A DNA stretch of 64,000 bases, taken from positions 118,830-182,829 of the IMG/VR virus record IMGVR_UViG_3300043392_000054. The stretch is one strand, 5' to 3'. A model generated the notes under the pieces. The model had not been told where the DNA came from. It searched no databases and saw only the letters and a program-made list of their open reading frames with translations. Origin of the DNA: a virus. The translations under genes and the position numbers were made by a program. This document shows positions 45,720-55,334 of the stretch, one piece after another (the first letter of the stretch is position 1; every line of letters starts with the position of its first letter).

Positions 45720-46067
45720 ATGAAAAGCATGAAAATAACATTTGGATTAATTTCATTTTTAGTAGCATCGTTAATTATTGGAACGATTGCATATAGTATT
45801 AAAGCATATAATCATATTGAAACTCACATTGTAAAGGTAGAAGGTAAAGAAAGAATTACAGAGTCAAATGGAAAAAATGTTGTGTCTTTCTACTTGGTTT
45901 ATACTGATAAAGGTACTTTTAAATTAGAGGACGATTTGTTTAGAGGTAACTTTTATTCAAGTGATGTGTATGGAAAACTTAGAGAAGATTCTACATATAC
46001 ATTTAAAACTGCAGGTTATCGAATTGGTTGGATGAGTGAATACCCTAACATTATTGAAGTAAAATAG
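45720..46067 (+). CDS. Membrane-anchored small protein
   Basis: One N-terminal helix (ITFGLISFLVASLIIGTIAY) precedes ~85 residues of beta-rich, DUF-like sequence (VVSFYLVYTDKGTFKLEDDLF), predicted periplasmic. The pattern resembles small phage membrane proteins of unknown role. Confidence 0.7.
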   Translation: MKSMKITFGLISFLVASLIIGTIAYSIKAYNHIETHIVKVEGKERITESNGKNVVSFYLVYTDKGTFKLEDDLFRGNFYSSDVYGKLREDSTYTFKTAGYRIGWMSEYPNIIEVK

Positions 46068-46069
46068 TT

Positions 46070-46321
46070 ATGTCACCAGCAAAATACGTAATTGTCGATG
46101 GTTGTGCAATCATCTTCTCGGCAGCAATCCAACATAAAGATATGGTTGGTTACAATAGTAAAGCAACTGGGGCTGGGTTTGTTCATTTTTCTACAGAAGT
46201 TGATGAATATGGAGAAACTATTATTAAGGCAAGTGCTTATGGTAAATCTATTTCACTTGGCATAGAATCCCAGGAAGGAGACTCGAGAATTTTAACAAAT
46301 CAAATTACTAATACATATTAA
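46070..46321 (+). CDS. Hypothetical protein, 83 aa
   Basis: A soluble beta-rich protein (MSPAKYVIVDGCAIIFSAAIQH). It begins two bases after the previous stop. No motif recognised. Confidence 0.65.
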   Translation: MSPAKYVIVDGCAIIFSAAIQHKDMVGYNSKATGAGFVHFSTEVDEYGETIIKASAYGKSISLGIESQEGDSRILTNQITNTY

Positions 46322-46324
46322 TTT

Positions 46325-46360
46325 TTGAAACTTTATAGGAATACCCTATATAATAGATAC
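46325..46360 (+). promoter_or_regulatory. Class 2 promoter of a stand-alone ncRNA
   Basis: TTGAAAC (46325-46331), 17 bases, TATAATAGATAC (46349-46360), 192 bases before a terminator with no real gene between. Confidence 0.7.
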
Positions 46361-46361
46361 A

Positions 46362-46587
46362 GTAGATGTTTTACGATAGCCTAACCAACAGGTTTGTTTC
46401 ATCTTAAAATAAAACAAAGTAGAGATGGTTAAGTTTGACAGTGATTATCTTTGAACAACTGTATTGCTTTGGCGACCACGAGCGCCCGTTCTCAATGATG
46501 AATGAAATCTCGTCCGGTTACATGCAAAACTGTTAATGCATGACCATAGTTAAAGGGAACCTGTGCACAGGGTTCCCTTTCTTTTTT
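46362..46587 (+). ncRNA. Stand-alone small RNA, about 220 nt
   Basis: The transcript is bounded by the promoter at 46325-46360 and the terminator at 46552-46587. It folds with GATG/CATC, ACAGT/ACTGT, ACGAG/CTCGT and CATGCA/TGCATG hairpins. The only open frame is a 13-codon one without a leader. It is neither tRNA nor 6S-like as far as I can see. Confidence 0.65.
46552..46587 (+). terminator. Strong terminator of the 46362 RNA
   Basis: AAAGGGAAC and GTTCCCTTT form the stem around CTGTGCACAG (itself a palindrome), followed by CTTTTTT. Confidence 0.88.
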
Positions 46588-46623
46588 ATGAAACAAAATG
46601 ATAAAGATAAATATAATTCATAA
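46588..46623 (+). promoter_or_regulatory. Class 2 promoter
   Basis: ATGAAAC (46588-46594), 17 bases, TATAATTCATAA (46612-46623), for the methyltransferase gene at 46635. Confidence 0.6.
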
Positions 46624-46634
46624 ACATTATATAA

Positions 46635-47276
46635 ATGGCAGCAATTAAGCAAGAAATTAACAGATTAGACCTTATTCCGGCTCTTTTAAATAGCCAATGT
46701 CCTGGAGGTAAAGGTGTAGAAATCGGAGTTTTTAAAGGACAGTTTACTAAACATATCTTAGACCGATGGGACGGTACATTATACCTAGTTGACCCATGGA
46801 GAGCATTAGATGAAGAAGAATATTTAGATTCCTCTAATCATGCTAATCACAATGATGCATATTCTCAAACAATGGAGAGAATCAAAGGCAATGAAGACCG
46901 AGCATTTATGATTAGAGCTCTTTCGAATCAAGCAGCAGACCTATTTCCAGATAATTCATTAGATTTTGTCTATATTGATGGCAATCATGCTTATGAATAT
47001 GTTAAAATGGACCTTGAAATGTGGTGGCCTAAATTAAAAGCAGGTGGTATTTTTGCTGGTCATGATTATTTACCAATAGATTGGTTTAAAGACCCTAATT
47101 TCGCTGAAAATGGCATTGATAAACATATTTGGCATTACCCAGAAGATAAGCCAGACCAATTATCATATTCAGGTGTATTTGGAGTAAATCCAGCTGTGGA
47201 TGAATTTGCTCAAAAGAATGGAATTACGTTTAAGGTGACTAATGAATATTATGGAACCTTTTTTGCAATCAAATAA
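46635..47276 (+). CDS. Class I SAM-dependent methyltransferase-like protein
   Basis: GKGVEIGVFKGQFTKHIL (motif I, about residue 25), LVDPWR and VYIDGNHAYEYVKMDLEMWW (about residue 113) mark a Methyltransf_24-type fold, like the protein at 5833 with the same GGxxAGHDY step. A sugar or lipid hydroxyl is a plausible acceptor given the glycan genes. It has its own class 2 promoter. Confidence 0.8.
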   Translation: MAAIKQEINRLDLIPALLNSQCPGGKGVEIGVFKGQFTKHILDRWDGTLYLVDPWRALDEEEYLDSSNHANHNDAYSQTMERIKGNEDRAFMIRALSNQAADLFPDNSLDFVYIDGNHAYEYVKMDLEMWWPKLKAGGIFAGHDYLPIDWFKDPNFAENGIDKHIWHYPEDKPDQLSYSGVFGVNPAVDEFAQKNGITFKVTNEYYGTFFAIK

Positions 47277-47284
47277 TGAGTTAA

Positions 47285-47320
47285 GTGAAACCTTTATAAT
47301 GTGTTAAGTACAATTTTTAT
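47285..47320 (+). promoter_or_regulatory. Class 2 promoter touching a start codon
   Basis: AGTGAAAC (47284-47291), 17 bases, TACAAT (47309-47314). The ATG at 47319 lies within the expected transcription start region. Confidence 0.45.
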
Positions 47321-47777
47321 GATAAAAATAATTTTATATTGGTATAATTTTTTTAAAGAGCTGTTTTATGTTTATAAATATCGTAAAGCTTCTCTGTCAA
47401 TTAAAACTGAATTAGAAAAAGAAGGCCTTAGAGTTGACCAATTAGGTAGAATTTATACTGTAATTAATTTACCTGAAGAAGTTTCAAGTCAAGCTGAATT
47501 AATGCAACAGTCTTATGTTTTGCAACAATTATCGCCAATTACTCAAATCTTAATGAAATATGGTATGGCTGATAGTTCTTTTCCTGAGCTTAGAAAGATT
47601 GAAAATAGCAATTCATATCTAATTATCTTATATCCAGAAATTGATTATATTGAATTATCAGTCTTTTTGGTTAATTTAGCCCTAACTACTGTAGTCGGAA
47701 CTGTAATTTATTACGCTATCAAATGGGTTCCTTTCGCTTGGTTATTAGCAACAGCCCAGGCTTATTTGCCTAAATAA
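47319..47777 (+). CDS. Membrane protein, ~152 aa
   Basis: The ATG at 47319 (MIKIILYWYNFFKELFYVYK) is preferred over a GTG at 47301. The soluble middle is followed by two C-terminal hydrophobic segments (LSVFLVNLALTTVVGTVIYYAIKWVPFAWLLATAQ). It overlaps the nuclease gene by one base. Unknown role. Confidence 0.65.
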   Translation: MIKIILYWYNFFKELFYVYKYRKASLSIKTELEKEGLRVDQLGRIYTVINLPEEVSSQAELMQQSYVLQQLSPITQILMKYGMADSSFPELRKIENSNSYLIILYPEIDYIELSVFLVNLALTTVVGTVIYYAIKWVPFAWLLATAQAYLPK

Positions 47778-48514
47778 TGGAAGTTTCTGTCAATAGAATT
47801 GAAAAAAATGGCTTGAGATACTATCAAGTTAAAGAAGACGAAGCCATAGTTGGAGAATTTCCATCTGTGACCACTATTTTGGGTAATACAAAAGATATGT
47901 CAGGATTAGATAAATGGAGAGATAAAGTAGGTCATGAAGAGGCAGACCGAATCTCAAAGCTTTCTATGAATCGAGGTACTGTGATGCACCGACTTATTGA
48001 ATTGTATAAACCTTTGAGCGGTAGTAAAGAAGAGCGCTTAAGGATTATTACAGATTTATTAAAGACAGACCCAGAAATCAATGAATTTGACCAAGAATAT
48101 ATTGACCAGGGTTTTGAATTCTTTATGAAATTCTATAATAATTCTAGTCAGTTTTTTGACAGAGTTAAAGAGGTTTTAGCAGCTGAAAAGTTTTTATGGT
48201 CTATTAAAGGAGGTGGTTATGCTGGTACAGTTGATAATGTATCCGTGTTATTAGATGATACAGTTGCTATTATTGATTATAAAAATTCTAGGAAACCTAA
48301 AATGGAAGGTTGGATTCAAGATTATTTTATTCAAGCTTCTGCTTATGTCATAGCTTTTTGGGAAAGAACCGGAATCAGAGCAACTTCTGTAGAAATTTGG
48401 ATTGCAAATGAATTAGATGGTTGCCCTCAGATTTTTAAGTTAACAGAATCTGATATTAAAATCTATTTTAAGATGTTTCAGGAACGTTTATCGAAATTTA
48501 AATCAATTTCTTAA
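47777..48514 (+). CDS. PD-(D/E)XK family nuclease
   Basis: The order is SVTTILG near the start, NRGTVMHRLIE, then the metal site GYAGTVDNV, AIIDYKNSRK (Asp and Lys of the D-x-K motif) and QASAYVIAFWERT (motif III Gln/Tyr). It matches the RecB-like PD-(D/E)XK exonuclease type (PDDEXK_1). It probably acts on phage DNA ends or host DNA. 245 residues is normal for the domain. Confidence 0.85.
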   Translation: MEVSVNRIEKNGLRYYQVKEDEAIVGEFPSVTTILGNTKDMSGLDKWRDKVGHEEADRISKLSMNRGTVMHRLIELYKPLSGSKEERLRIITDLLKTDPEINEFDQEYIDQGFEFFMKFYNNSSQFFDRVKEVLAAEKFLWSIKGGGYAGTVDNVSVLLDDTVAIIDYKNSRKPKMEGWIQDYFIQASAYVIAFWERTGIRATSVEIWIANELDGCPQIFKLTESDIKIYFKMFQERLSKFKSIS

Positions 48515-48545
48515 AATATATACTATAATAAATAAATGTAATATT

Positions 48546-48818
48546 ATGCAAAAATTAAACGAATTCTTAGCTCAACATGGTCTTAAAGTTATTATTGTTT
48601 TATTAGCTTTAACTTATGCTAAATCTTGTAGTGTTGATTCTGAATTAACAAAAGTTAAAAAGCACTTAGCCGTAATTGATTCTTTACCGACTAGAAGTGA
48701 TTTAAAGGTCGAAGGTTTAAAGGCTGAAAAAAGAATGATTCAAGCTACTGACAGAAAAATGTTAGATGTACAACGTCAAACTCAAATTGACGAAGAATTA
48801 AAAAAATTGGACAAATAA
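48546..48818 (+). CDS. Small membrane-anchored coiled-coil protein
   Basis: A hydrophobic N-terminal segment (HGLKVIIVLLALTYAKSC) followed by a Lys/Glu/Gln-rich coiled coil. It starts an operon running to 50187. Confidence 0.6.
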   Translation: MQKLNEFLAQHGLKVIIVLLALTYAKSCSVDSELTKVKKHLAVIDSLPTRSDLKVEGLKAEKRMIQATDRKMLDVQRQTQIDEELKKLDK

Positions 48819-48819
48819 A

Positions 48820-49026
48820 ATGCCAATTGAAAGGAAATCACATGGTTTTGGGGACACTATAGCTAAATTTACAGCTGCAACCAATATAGATAAAGTGGTA
48901 AAGGTTGTAGCTAATTTAGCTGGTTATAATGACTGCGGGTGTAATGAAAGAAGAGAAGCTCTAAATAAAGCATTTCCTTATAAAAATAATCAAATTAATA
49001 ATGAACAAAACAAATCTAGTCAATAA
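48820..49026 (+). CDS. Small Cys-containing hypothetical protein
   Basis: A 68-residue protein with NDCGCNERREALNKAFPYK, a motif found in small phage proteins of unknown role. It overlaps the next gene by 26 bases. Confidence 0.6.
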   Translation: MPIERKSHGFGDTIAKFTAATNIDKVVKVVANLAGYNDCGCNERREALNKAFPYKNNQINNEQNKSSQ

Positions 49027-49762
49027 TTTTGTTATTGGCACTTTTGTAATGCTATATTTAATCGTGTCTATTATTTCAACAGTACACGTAATTAACTTTT
49101 TTAGCCTATCTAATCCATATTGGTTAGCAGTTTCTCTTGCAATCGCGTTTGAGGTTGGTGCAGCCGCATCTTTAGCCTCTTTAATTGCATTAGATAAAAT
49201 GAACAAAGGTCTTGTATGGGCTCTTTTTATTACAATTACCTTAATGCAAATGCAAGGTAATATGTATTACGCATTTACTAATCTACAAGATTATAAATCT
49301 TGGTCAGAATTATTTAATCTAATAGAAGAGGACCAATTATATCAAAGAAGAGTGCTTTCATTTGTTTCGGGTGCTATTTTACCTCTTGTTGCTTTAGGTT
49401 TTATTAAATCCTTAGTGGATTATATCAAGCCTGAGAAAGTTGAAGAGTCTGAAAAAAAAACTAAAGTCGGTAGTCTAGAAGGACCTATCGGAACTAATGG
49501 ACCTGACGATTCTACGTTGCAACCAGTTTTAGCAGTAGACCCAACACCTGGTCAAGCTTCAATTGAAGAACCTGTGGATTCCACAATAGGGTTTGATATT
49601 GAAACAAAGGACGATAAAAGGGATATTATTAAAACAGAAGATGACCTAAATCATTTTTTAGATAATTCTGGCCAAGGATTAGTAAATTCAAAACCTAGAC
49701 CTAGAGTTATAGGAGATGATAATAGACCAACTGGATTTCAACACCCTGACGTAATTAGCTAA
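49001..49762 (+). CDS. Polytopic membrane protein
   Basis: Four hydrophobic segments are visible (NFVIGTFVMLYLIVSIISTV; WLAVSLAIAFEVGAAASLAS; GLVWALFITITLMQM; VLSFVSGAILPLVALGF) before an acidic, Pro/Asp-rich cytoplasmic tail of ~100 residues. It could be a membrane-remodelling or holin-related protein; nothing in sequence decides this. Confidence 0.72.
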   Translation: MNKTNLVNNFVIGTFVMLYLIVSIISTVHVINFFSLSNPYWLAVSLAIAFEVGAAASLASLIALDKMNKGLVWALFITITLMQMQGNMYYAFTNLQDYKSWSELFNLIEEDQLYQRRVLSFVSGAILPLVALGFIKSLVDYIKPEKVEESEKKTKVGSLEGPIGTNGPDDSTLQPVLAVDPTPGQASIEEPVDSTIGFDIETKDDKRDIIKTEDDLNHFLDNSGQGLVNSKPRPRVIGDDNRPTGFQHPDVIS

Positions 49763-50187
49763 TGCTAAAAAGACTACATTTTAATTTAGTAAAACCTTAT
49801 ATCAATAAATCATTAGATATTGATTCAATGCAACAGGTTCTGGATAAACCAGACTCTGTTGCTTATTGTTTGTATTGTATCAAAAATGATGTCAAAGAGA
49901 TAATGAAGTTTGCTGAATTAAATGACCCAGAATGGGACTTGATGGCTCATGTTAGAGTTAGATACGCTTTAGTAGGTGCAGCAAAAAGACAAGCTTGGGA
50001 AGTAAAACCCTTTTCAAAATTAATAAAGGTTAAACCTGAATACAATTTTATTTGCATACTTGATTCCTTAAAAGAGGGCAAAATGATGTATTATAAGAGA
50101 TTCAAGACTACTAACCCAGATATTATCTATAAATTAGTTCAAGAGGCTTATCAAGATTTACAATTAATTACTGGCTACTTTGAATAA
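49762..50187 (+). CDS. Hypothetical protein, 141 aa
   Basis: A soluble basic protein (LKRLHFNLVKPYINKSLDID) with an aromatic C-terminal half. It overlaps the previous stop by one base. No family recognised. Confidence 0.65.
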   Translation: MLKRLHFNLVKPYINKSLDIDSMQQVLDKPDSVAYCLYCIKNDVKEIMKFAELNDPEWDLMAHVRVRYALVGAAKRQAWEVKPFSKLIKVKPEYNFICILDSLKEGKMMYYKRFKTTNPDIIYKLVQEAYQDLQLITGYFE

Positions 50188-50217
50188 ACAAATCTAAATT
50201 AATTAGTATAAATACTT
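50183..50217 (+). promoter_or_regulatory. Class 2 promoter variant
   Basis: AATAAAC (50183-50189), 17 bases, TATAAATAC (50207-50215), for the glycosyltransferase operon at 50239. Confidence 0.45.
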
Positions 50218-50238
50218 TATCACTAACTTATTTATATA

Positions 50239-52155
50239 ATGATTGGAATTTGGATTGACACACCAGCCTTAGGCGATACTATTGCTGCAATTCCTACTTG
50301 TAAAAAAATTTCAGAAGCATACGGCCAATCGGTCCATATTATAGCAAATCATGCCTATTTATTTGAAGGTATTGAATACGTTGCAAGCACTTCTAAACCA
50401 GACCATACTAATTTCAATAACTTTGATAAAGTTCATAGACTTTTTGGACCTTTAGTCGGTAAAGGATATGAATTACAAGGTGGAGAAAGGGTCGAGTGGA
50501 GATATTCAAATATGGACATTCGTCAATTTCATGCAGTTTCACAAGGATTTACACTTTTAGAATCTGAAATGGAAACCTCTTTACATATTGAAAGAGAGCG
50601 AGAATTGATATTCGAGAATCAAATTCTTAAGGACTATGTAATTATACATCCAACTACAACTTGGGCCACTAGAACATGGGATACTGAAAAATGGCAAGAG
50701 CTATGTGATAAATTAGCTTTTGCTAATATTCCAGTTGTAGCAGTTGGTAGAAGCGGTAAAGAACAAGGATTCTATAATGTAGATAAACCTGTGATGGATA
50801 TTAATATTCGTTTAGGTGTTAATCTATTAGATGACCCAGATAATGATGTTGCAGAATTAAGATGGATGATGAATCATCGAGCTCGCTGCGTAGTGACAAT
50901 GGATTCAGGTATTTTACACGTTGCAGGAACCACTGATGTTAATATTATTCAATTAGGTAGTTCAATTGACTATAAATTACGAGCACCCTATAGAAATGGT
51001 TCACAAGATTATAAATTTCAGTATATTGGTGGTTCTTGTAATTTAGCTTGTTCAAGTAATATGAAATACAATGTCCAGATTCATGGAAATATACATGGTG
51101 TACCTCCACAAGTTTATTGTTTAGAAAATAAGCCAACATTTGAATGTCATCCTGACGTAAATAAGGTGTTCGAGGGCGTAAAGTCATTATATAAGCATAA
51201 TGAAATCAGGTATGATATAGACCCTAAAAGAATCTGTGTAACTACAATCTATAATGATAATTATCAAAACATGGCAAATATTACAGCTTTTGATAATTTT
51301 GAAAAGTATTGTAAAATCCATGGCTACTCTTTAGAAGTTATTAAAGTAGAGGATGATAAAATAGAAAGAACACCACACTGGGAAAAAGTTAAGGTTGTAA
51401 AATCTTTATTACAAAGTGGTAAATACGATTGGGTTTTCTTTATAGACTTGGATTGTCTATTTATGAATACCACTATCAAATTGGAATCATTTATTAGTGA
51501 TGAACATTTTATGGTCATTACGGGCCATGATGACATTCCAGATACTCCTATTTTAAATCAACATGGCACAAAGTCTATTATGACTGCGCAGTTCTTAATT
51601 AAAAACTGTGAAGAATCTATTAAATTTCTTGATGATGTTTGGGCTGCTGAAGAAACTCAAGATAAAATCAAAGTGTTTGATTATGAAATGCGTCAATTTA
51701 GATATTCAGCAGATAAATCTGAATTTAAGCAAGGCATTAAAATCATAGACGGTAAAAACTTTAATAGATTTTGGTACAGCAATAGTATTTTTATGATTCA
51801 TCATTTTCCAAAGACAAACGATGATGTATGGCAATACGGAGATTTTATAGTTCATGTCCCTGCTGGAGCAGCTGAACAAAGATTAGCACATTTAAGTGAC
51901 CTAAACTATTTTTCAGGTGGAGCAATGATTGGGCATAGAATTGAAGAGGATGTAGTTTTATTTGAACCTCTATCTGATATTCAAAACTTTAAGATGGTTA
52001 TTATAGATGCAGAAGGTTCAAGAACTAATTACCATTTTGATGAATTAAAGGTTCGAACTGTTGGTAAACTTTGGATGAATGCAGATATAAAGAAACCAAT
52101 TAGAGTTGAAGGTTATAATAAAGAACAAGAATTAATATCAATACAAGTTTTATAA
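50239..52155 (+). CDS. Two-domain glycosyltransferase (GT9-like plus GT-A)
   Basis: Residues 1-300 look like a GT9 heptosyltransferase-type GT-B domain: IDTPALGDTIAAIPT, HPTTTWATRTW, VAVGRSGKEQ and VTMDSGILHVAGTT. Residues ~325-510 form a GT-A domain with WVFFIDLDCLFMNT (DxD). The final ~120 residues are beta-rich. It would add two different sugars or act as a bifunctional transferase in the cytoplasm. It overlaps the next glycosyltransferase by one base. Confidence 0.82.
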   Translation: MIGIWIDTPALGDTIAAIPTCKKISEAYGQSVHIIANHAYLFEGIEYVASTSKPDHTNFNNFDKVHRLFGPLVGKGYELQGGERVEWRYSNMDIRQFHAVSQGFTLLESEMETSLHIERERELIFENQILKDYVIIHPTTTWATRTWDTEKWQELCDKLAFANIPVVAVGRSGKEQGFYNVDKPVMDINIRLGVNLLDDPDNDVAELRWMMNHRARCVVTMDSGILHVAGTTDVNIIQLGSSIDYKLRAPYRNGSQDYKFQYIGGSCNLACSSNMKYNVQIHGNIHGVPPQVYCLENKPTFECHPDVNKVFEGVKSLYKHNEIRYDIDPKRICVTTIYNDNYQNMANITAFDNFEKYCKIHGYSLEVIKVEDDKIERTPHWEKVKVVKSLLQSGKYDWVFFIDLDCLFMNTTIKLESFISDEHFMVITGHDDIPDTPILNQHGTKSIMTAQFLIKNCEESIKFLDDVWAAEETQDKIKVFDYEMRQFRYSADKSEFKQGIKIIDGKNFNRFWYSNSIFMIHHFPKTNDDVWQYGDFIVHVPAGAAEQRLAHLSDLNYFSGGAMIGHRIEEDVVLFEPLSDIQNFKMVIIDAEGSRTNYHFDELKVRTVGKLWMNADIKKPIRVEGYNKEQELISIQVL

Positions 52156-55100
52156 TGAGAGCATTTATTTCACATACAACTGAAAATTACGAACATGTTG
52201 TACTTAATTTAGCTAAAAGTATTAATAGGTACTCAGTACATCCATTAATAGTTTATACAATTGACTATGATGCTAGTGATGCATTAAAAGATTTGGCCAT
52301 TTGTAAAAGATTAGACCTTAATTTACCCATTTCAAATACTGATGATTTTGTAGAGTTTGAAGGAAACCAATATGTAAATAGAGGTACATATAGAACTTAT
52401 ATGACCCTTTCTGCAAAAATCGATTGCATGTTAGATGCAACTGAAATGGGTATTAAAGAATGGGTTTATCTGGATGCAGATTGCATTGCTAATACAAACG
52501 TAGATGACATGTTTGAATATGCAAAGCAAGTTAAAGACTACCCTTTAGCCTCTCTGGGACCTCAGGAATACGCCCTATTAATAGAAGGTGATGAATTAAT
52601 AGGAAATCCTTTCTGGAAAGAAGATGGTTCTACAGATAATACAAACTGTCTGGAATGGAAGCTAATGGATTTCTTTGGAATGAAACCTGAAGACCGGTCT
52701 ACTAATTATAGAACTACAAATATTTTAGTTGGAACTAATAAAGTAGGAGCTTTCTTAAAATTATGGAAAGAGGCTAAGAATGTATTTCCAAAGTTATTTG
52801 ATACCTATAAAGCTATGCCATATCATGAAGAAACATTATACAATGTTTTAGTTTGGCAAAGAGATGACCAGTATTTACCAATGGTTTATATCAATATCCA
52901 AGGTGTAGAAACTGTTGAAGATTTTTTAGCTAATGAAGTAGAAGAGGATACATTAAAAGGTGCATTTTATAAGTTTCCGGCTGATAAAAATCAGATTAAA
53001 GTTTTTCATGGAGAAAAAAGAGCTGAAGAAATAGAAAAGGTATTTAGATTATTAGGTGAAAAGAAAGAAGCATTAAAGATTTTATTTTTAGCACCACATC
53101 TTTCAACTGGTGGTATGCCAGCATTTCTATTAAGAAGAATTCAAATGCTAAAGAAGTGGACTAAGCATGAAATCTTTGTAGCAGAATGGACTCTTTATTC
53201 AGGTGCTTATGTTGTTCAGCGCAATCAAATTCTTGATATAATTCCAGAAGACCACTTTATTTCATTAGGTTTTTTAGGAGAGGATGAAGAAACTCATTTA
53301 AGAGGTAGAAGCAGAATCGTTAATATCTGTTATCAATGGGGTATTGATGTAATTCATATTGATGAAATTCCAGAGGGTTTTGATGGATTCTCGGTCTTTC
53401 CAATAGAATTACAAAGAGAATTATACAATGAAAGACATCCATGGAAAATAGTTGAAACTTGTCATAATGTTTGGTTTAAACCAAATGAAATGAAACGAGC
53501 TGAACCAGATGCATACGCTACTATTGTTCATGAACATATTAATAATACCTTTAAGGGTCGTGGTGTAAAAACTGAATTGATTCAATTTCCAATTGATAGA
53601 CCAAATGATAATGTCTTACCAAATAGAGAAGAAATCCTATCTGAAATGGGATTTAGAACTAGTGGAGAATACCATATTGTAAATATTGGTCTATGGACTC
53701 CTGGTAAAAATCAAACTTATGCTTTACAAATAGCTAAGCATCTATATGATTATTATGGTCAAACTTACCAGTTTCATTTTATTGGTAACCAAGCCCCTAA
53801 TTTTGAACAGTATTGGAGACCTTTAATGGAAGATGTTCCACCAAATTGTCATATTCATGGTGAAAGAGATGATAGCTGGAGATTTTTATTAATGGCAGAC
53901 CTAATGTTATTTACATCGACATGGGAGTGTAACCCTATTGTTTTAGCCGAAGCACATGGTTATGGATGCAAAACAATGGCCTTTAATTTACCACAATATG
54001 GAGACCGTTGGACTGATAAAATCACAACACTATCAGGTACTATTCACAAAGATGCAAATGAATTAGTAAATCAATGTGCAATTAAAAAGGAGACCAAGTT
54101 ACCAAATGGTATCGATGGACATAGATTTGCAATGCAACATGATAAATTATACACAGAATTAGCAAAAACATCACCATATAGAAGACCAACTACATTAATG
54201 TTAAATGACAGATATAGTATAGAATTTAATAATGTTCTTAAATTCGTGAATAAACATGAAACACCATGTAATGTTGAATTTTGGGACCAAGATTCAGGTA
54301 AATTAATTCACTTTCATAATGGTTTAGGCTCTAATTATTGGTGCTCACCATCTCCACAATATTTTGTAAATTGGAAAGTTGTAATGCATTGGGAAGACAG
54401 GTCTATTGAATGGGTAATGGACCTAAAAGATAAGACAGTTTATGTTGAAATAGGCAGTTCAAGTCTTGGAGATAGTTTAGCCTTTGTAGAAGTTGTTAGA
54501 GCTTGGGTTAAACAAAATGGGATTAAGAAGTGCTATTTAATGACCTATAAAAACTTCTTATTTGATTGGGATGATTATGCTAAAGACAATGTTTTTCCAT
54601 CTCATCCAGGTACAGCTTACCCAGAATTTGATTATAGATTTTATTTAGGTGTGCACATGGGAACTGAATCAAATGGAGAACCTGCATGGTACCCAAATAA
54701 AAATAAAAGAGATTGGAGAGCTATTTATTTAGGAGATGTAGCAGCTGATGGTTTAGGTTATAAAGGTAATGCTGAATTAAGACCAAGATTAGCTTTTAAA
54801 GAGGCAGAAAGACCAATTGAAAACAAATATATTGTAATTGCTACTCAATCCACAGCTCAGTCAAAGTATTGGAATAATCCAACAGGTTGGCAAGAATTAG
54901 TAGATTGGCATTTACAAAACGGTTATGAAGTATATTTAGCTTCCAAGGAACATGATGGTTATATGGGCAACTGGTATCCTAAAGGAGTTAAGCAATTACC
55001 AGAACCTTTAGAAGAGGTTGCAAATTGGATGCGACACGCTGAATATTTTATTGGCATCTCAAGTGGTTTAAGTTGGTTAGCTTGGGCTTTAGATATACCA

Positions 55101-55328
55101 GTAGTTATGATTTCAGGCTTTACACCAGAAGTATGCGAGTTTACTGATAAGACCCTAAGAATTATAGATAAGTCAGTATGTAATTCATGTTGGGAATGGG
55201 GTCATTTTGATAAAGGTGACTGGCATTGGTGTCCAGCTCATAAAGGAACGGAAAGAGTTTATGAATGTAGTAAAGTAATTACTGCACAAAGAGTAATAGA
55301 ACAAATTAAAAATTGGAATAAAAAATAA
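52155..55328 (+). CDS. Three-domain giant glycosyltransferase with BAHT-like end
   Basis: Domain 1 (about 1-300) is GT-A with WVYLDADCIANT (DxD). Domain 2 (about 305-690) is GT4-like GT-B: LAPHLSTGGMPAFLLRRI, GLWTPGKNQTYAL and STWECNPIVLAEAHGYG. Domain 3 (about 745-1057) resembles bacterial autotransporter heptosyltransferases: EIGSSSLGDSLAFVEVVRAW, GISSGLSWLAW, then a Cys set (CNSC, WCPAHKG, YEC) like the iron-binding knot of that family. Those enzymes glycosylate proteins on Ser. The 1057-residue fusion is unusual. Confidence 0.85.
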   Translation: MRAFISHTTENYEHVVLNLAKSINRYSVHPLIVYTIDYDASDALKDLAICKRLDLNLPISNTDDFVEFEGNQYVNRGTYRTYMTLSAKIDCMLDATEMGIKEWVYLDADCIANTNVDDMFEYAKQVKDYPLASLGPQEYALLIEGDELIGNPFWKEDGSTDNTNCLEWKLMDFFGMKPEDRSTNYRTTNILVGTNKVGAFLKLWKEAKNVFPKLFDTYKAMPYHEETLYNVLVWQRDDQYLPMVYINIQGVETVEDFLANEVEEDTLKGAFYKFPADKNQIKVFHGEKRAEEIEKVFRLLGEKKEALKILFLAPHLSTGGMPAFLLRRIQMLKKWTKHEIFVAEWTLYSGAYVVQRNQILDIIPEDHFISLGFLGEDEETHLRGRSRIVNICYQWGIDVIHIDEIPEGFDGFSVFPIELQRELYNERHPWKIVETCHNVWFKPNEMKRAEPDAYATIVHEHINNTFKGRGVKTELIQFPIDRPNDNVLPNREEILSEMGFRTSGEYHIVNIGLWTPGKNQTYALQIAKHLYDYYGQTYQFHFIGNQAPNFEQYWRPLMEDVPPNCHIHGERDDSWRFLLMADLMLFTSTWECNPIVLAEAHGYGCKTMAFNLPQYGDRWTDKITTLSGTIHKDANELVNQCAIKKETKLPNGIDGHRFAMQHDKLYTELAKTSPYRRPTTLMLNDRYSIEFNNVLKFVNKHETPCNVEFWDQDSGKLIHFHNGLGSNYWCSPSPQYFVNWKVVMHWEDRSIEWVMDLKDKTVYVEIGSSSLGDSLAFVEVVRAWVKQNGIKKCYLMTYKNFLFDWDDYAKDNVFPSHPGTAYPEFDYRFYLGVHMGTESNGEPAWYPNKNKRDWRAIYLGDVAADGLGYKGNAELRPRLAFKEAERPIENKYIVIATQSTAQSKYWNNPTGWQELVDWHLQNGYEVYLASKEHDGYMGNWYPKGVKQLPEPLEEVANWMRHAEYFIGISSGLSWLAWALDIPVVMISGFTPEVCEFTDKTLRIIDKSVCNSCWEWGHFDKGDWHWCPAHKGTERVYECSKVITAQRVIEQIKNWNKK

Positions 55329-55334
55329 TTAATT

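Noticed and set aside
46366-46407. 13-codon leader peptide inside the 46362 ncRNA
   Set aside because: There is no convincing leader before its ATG, and such a short frame is expected by chance.
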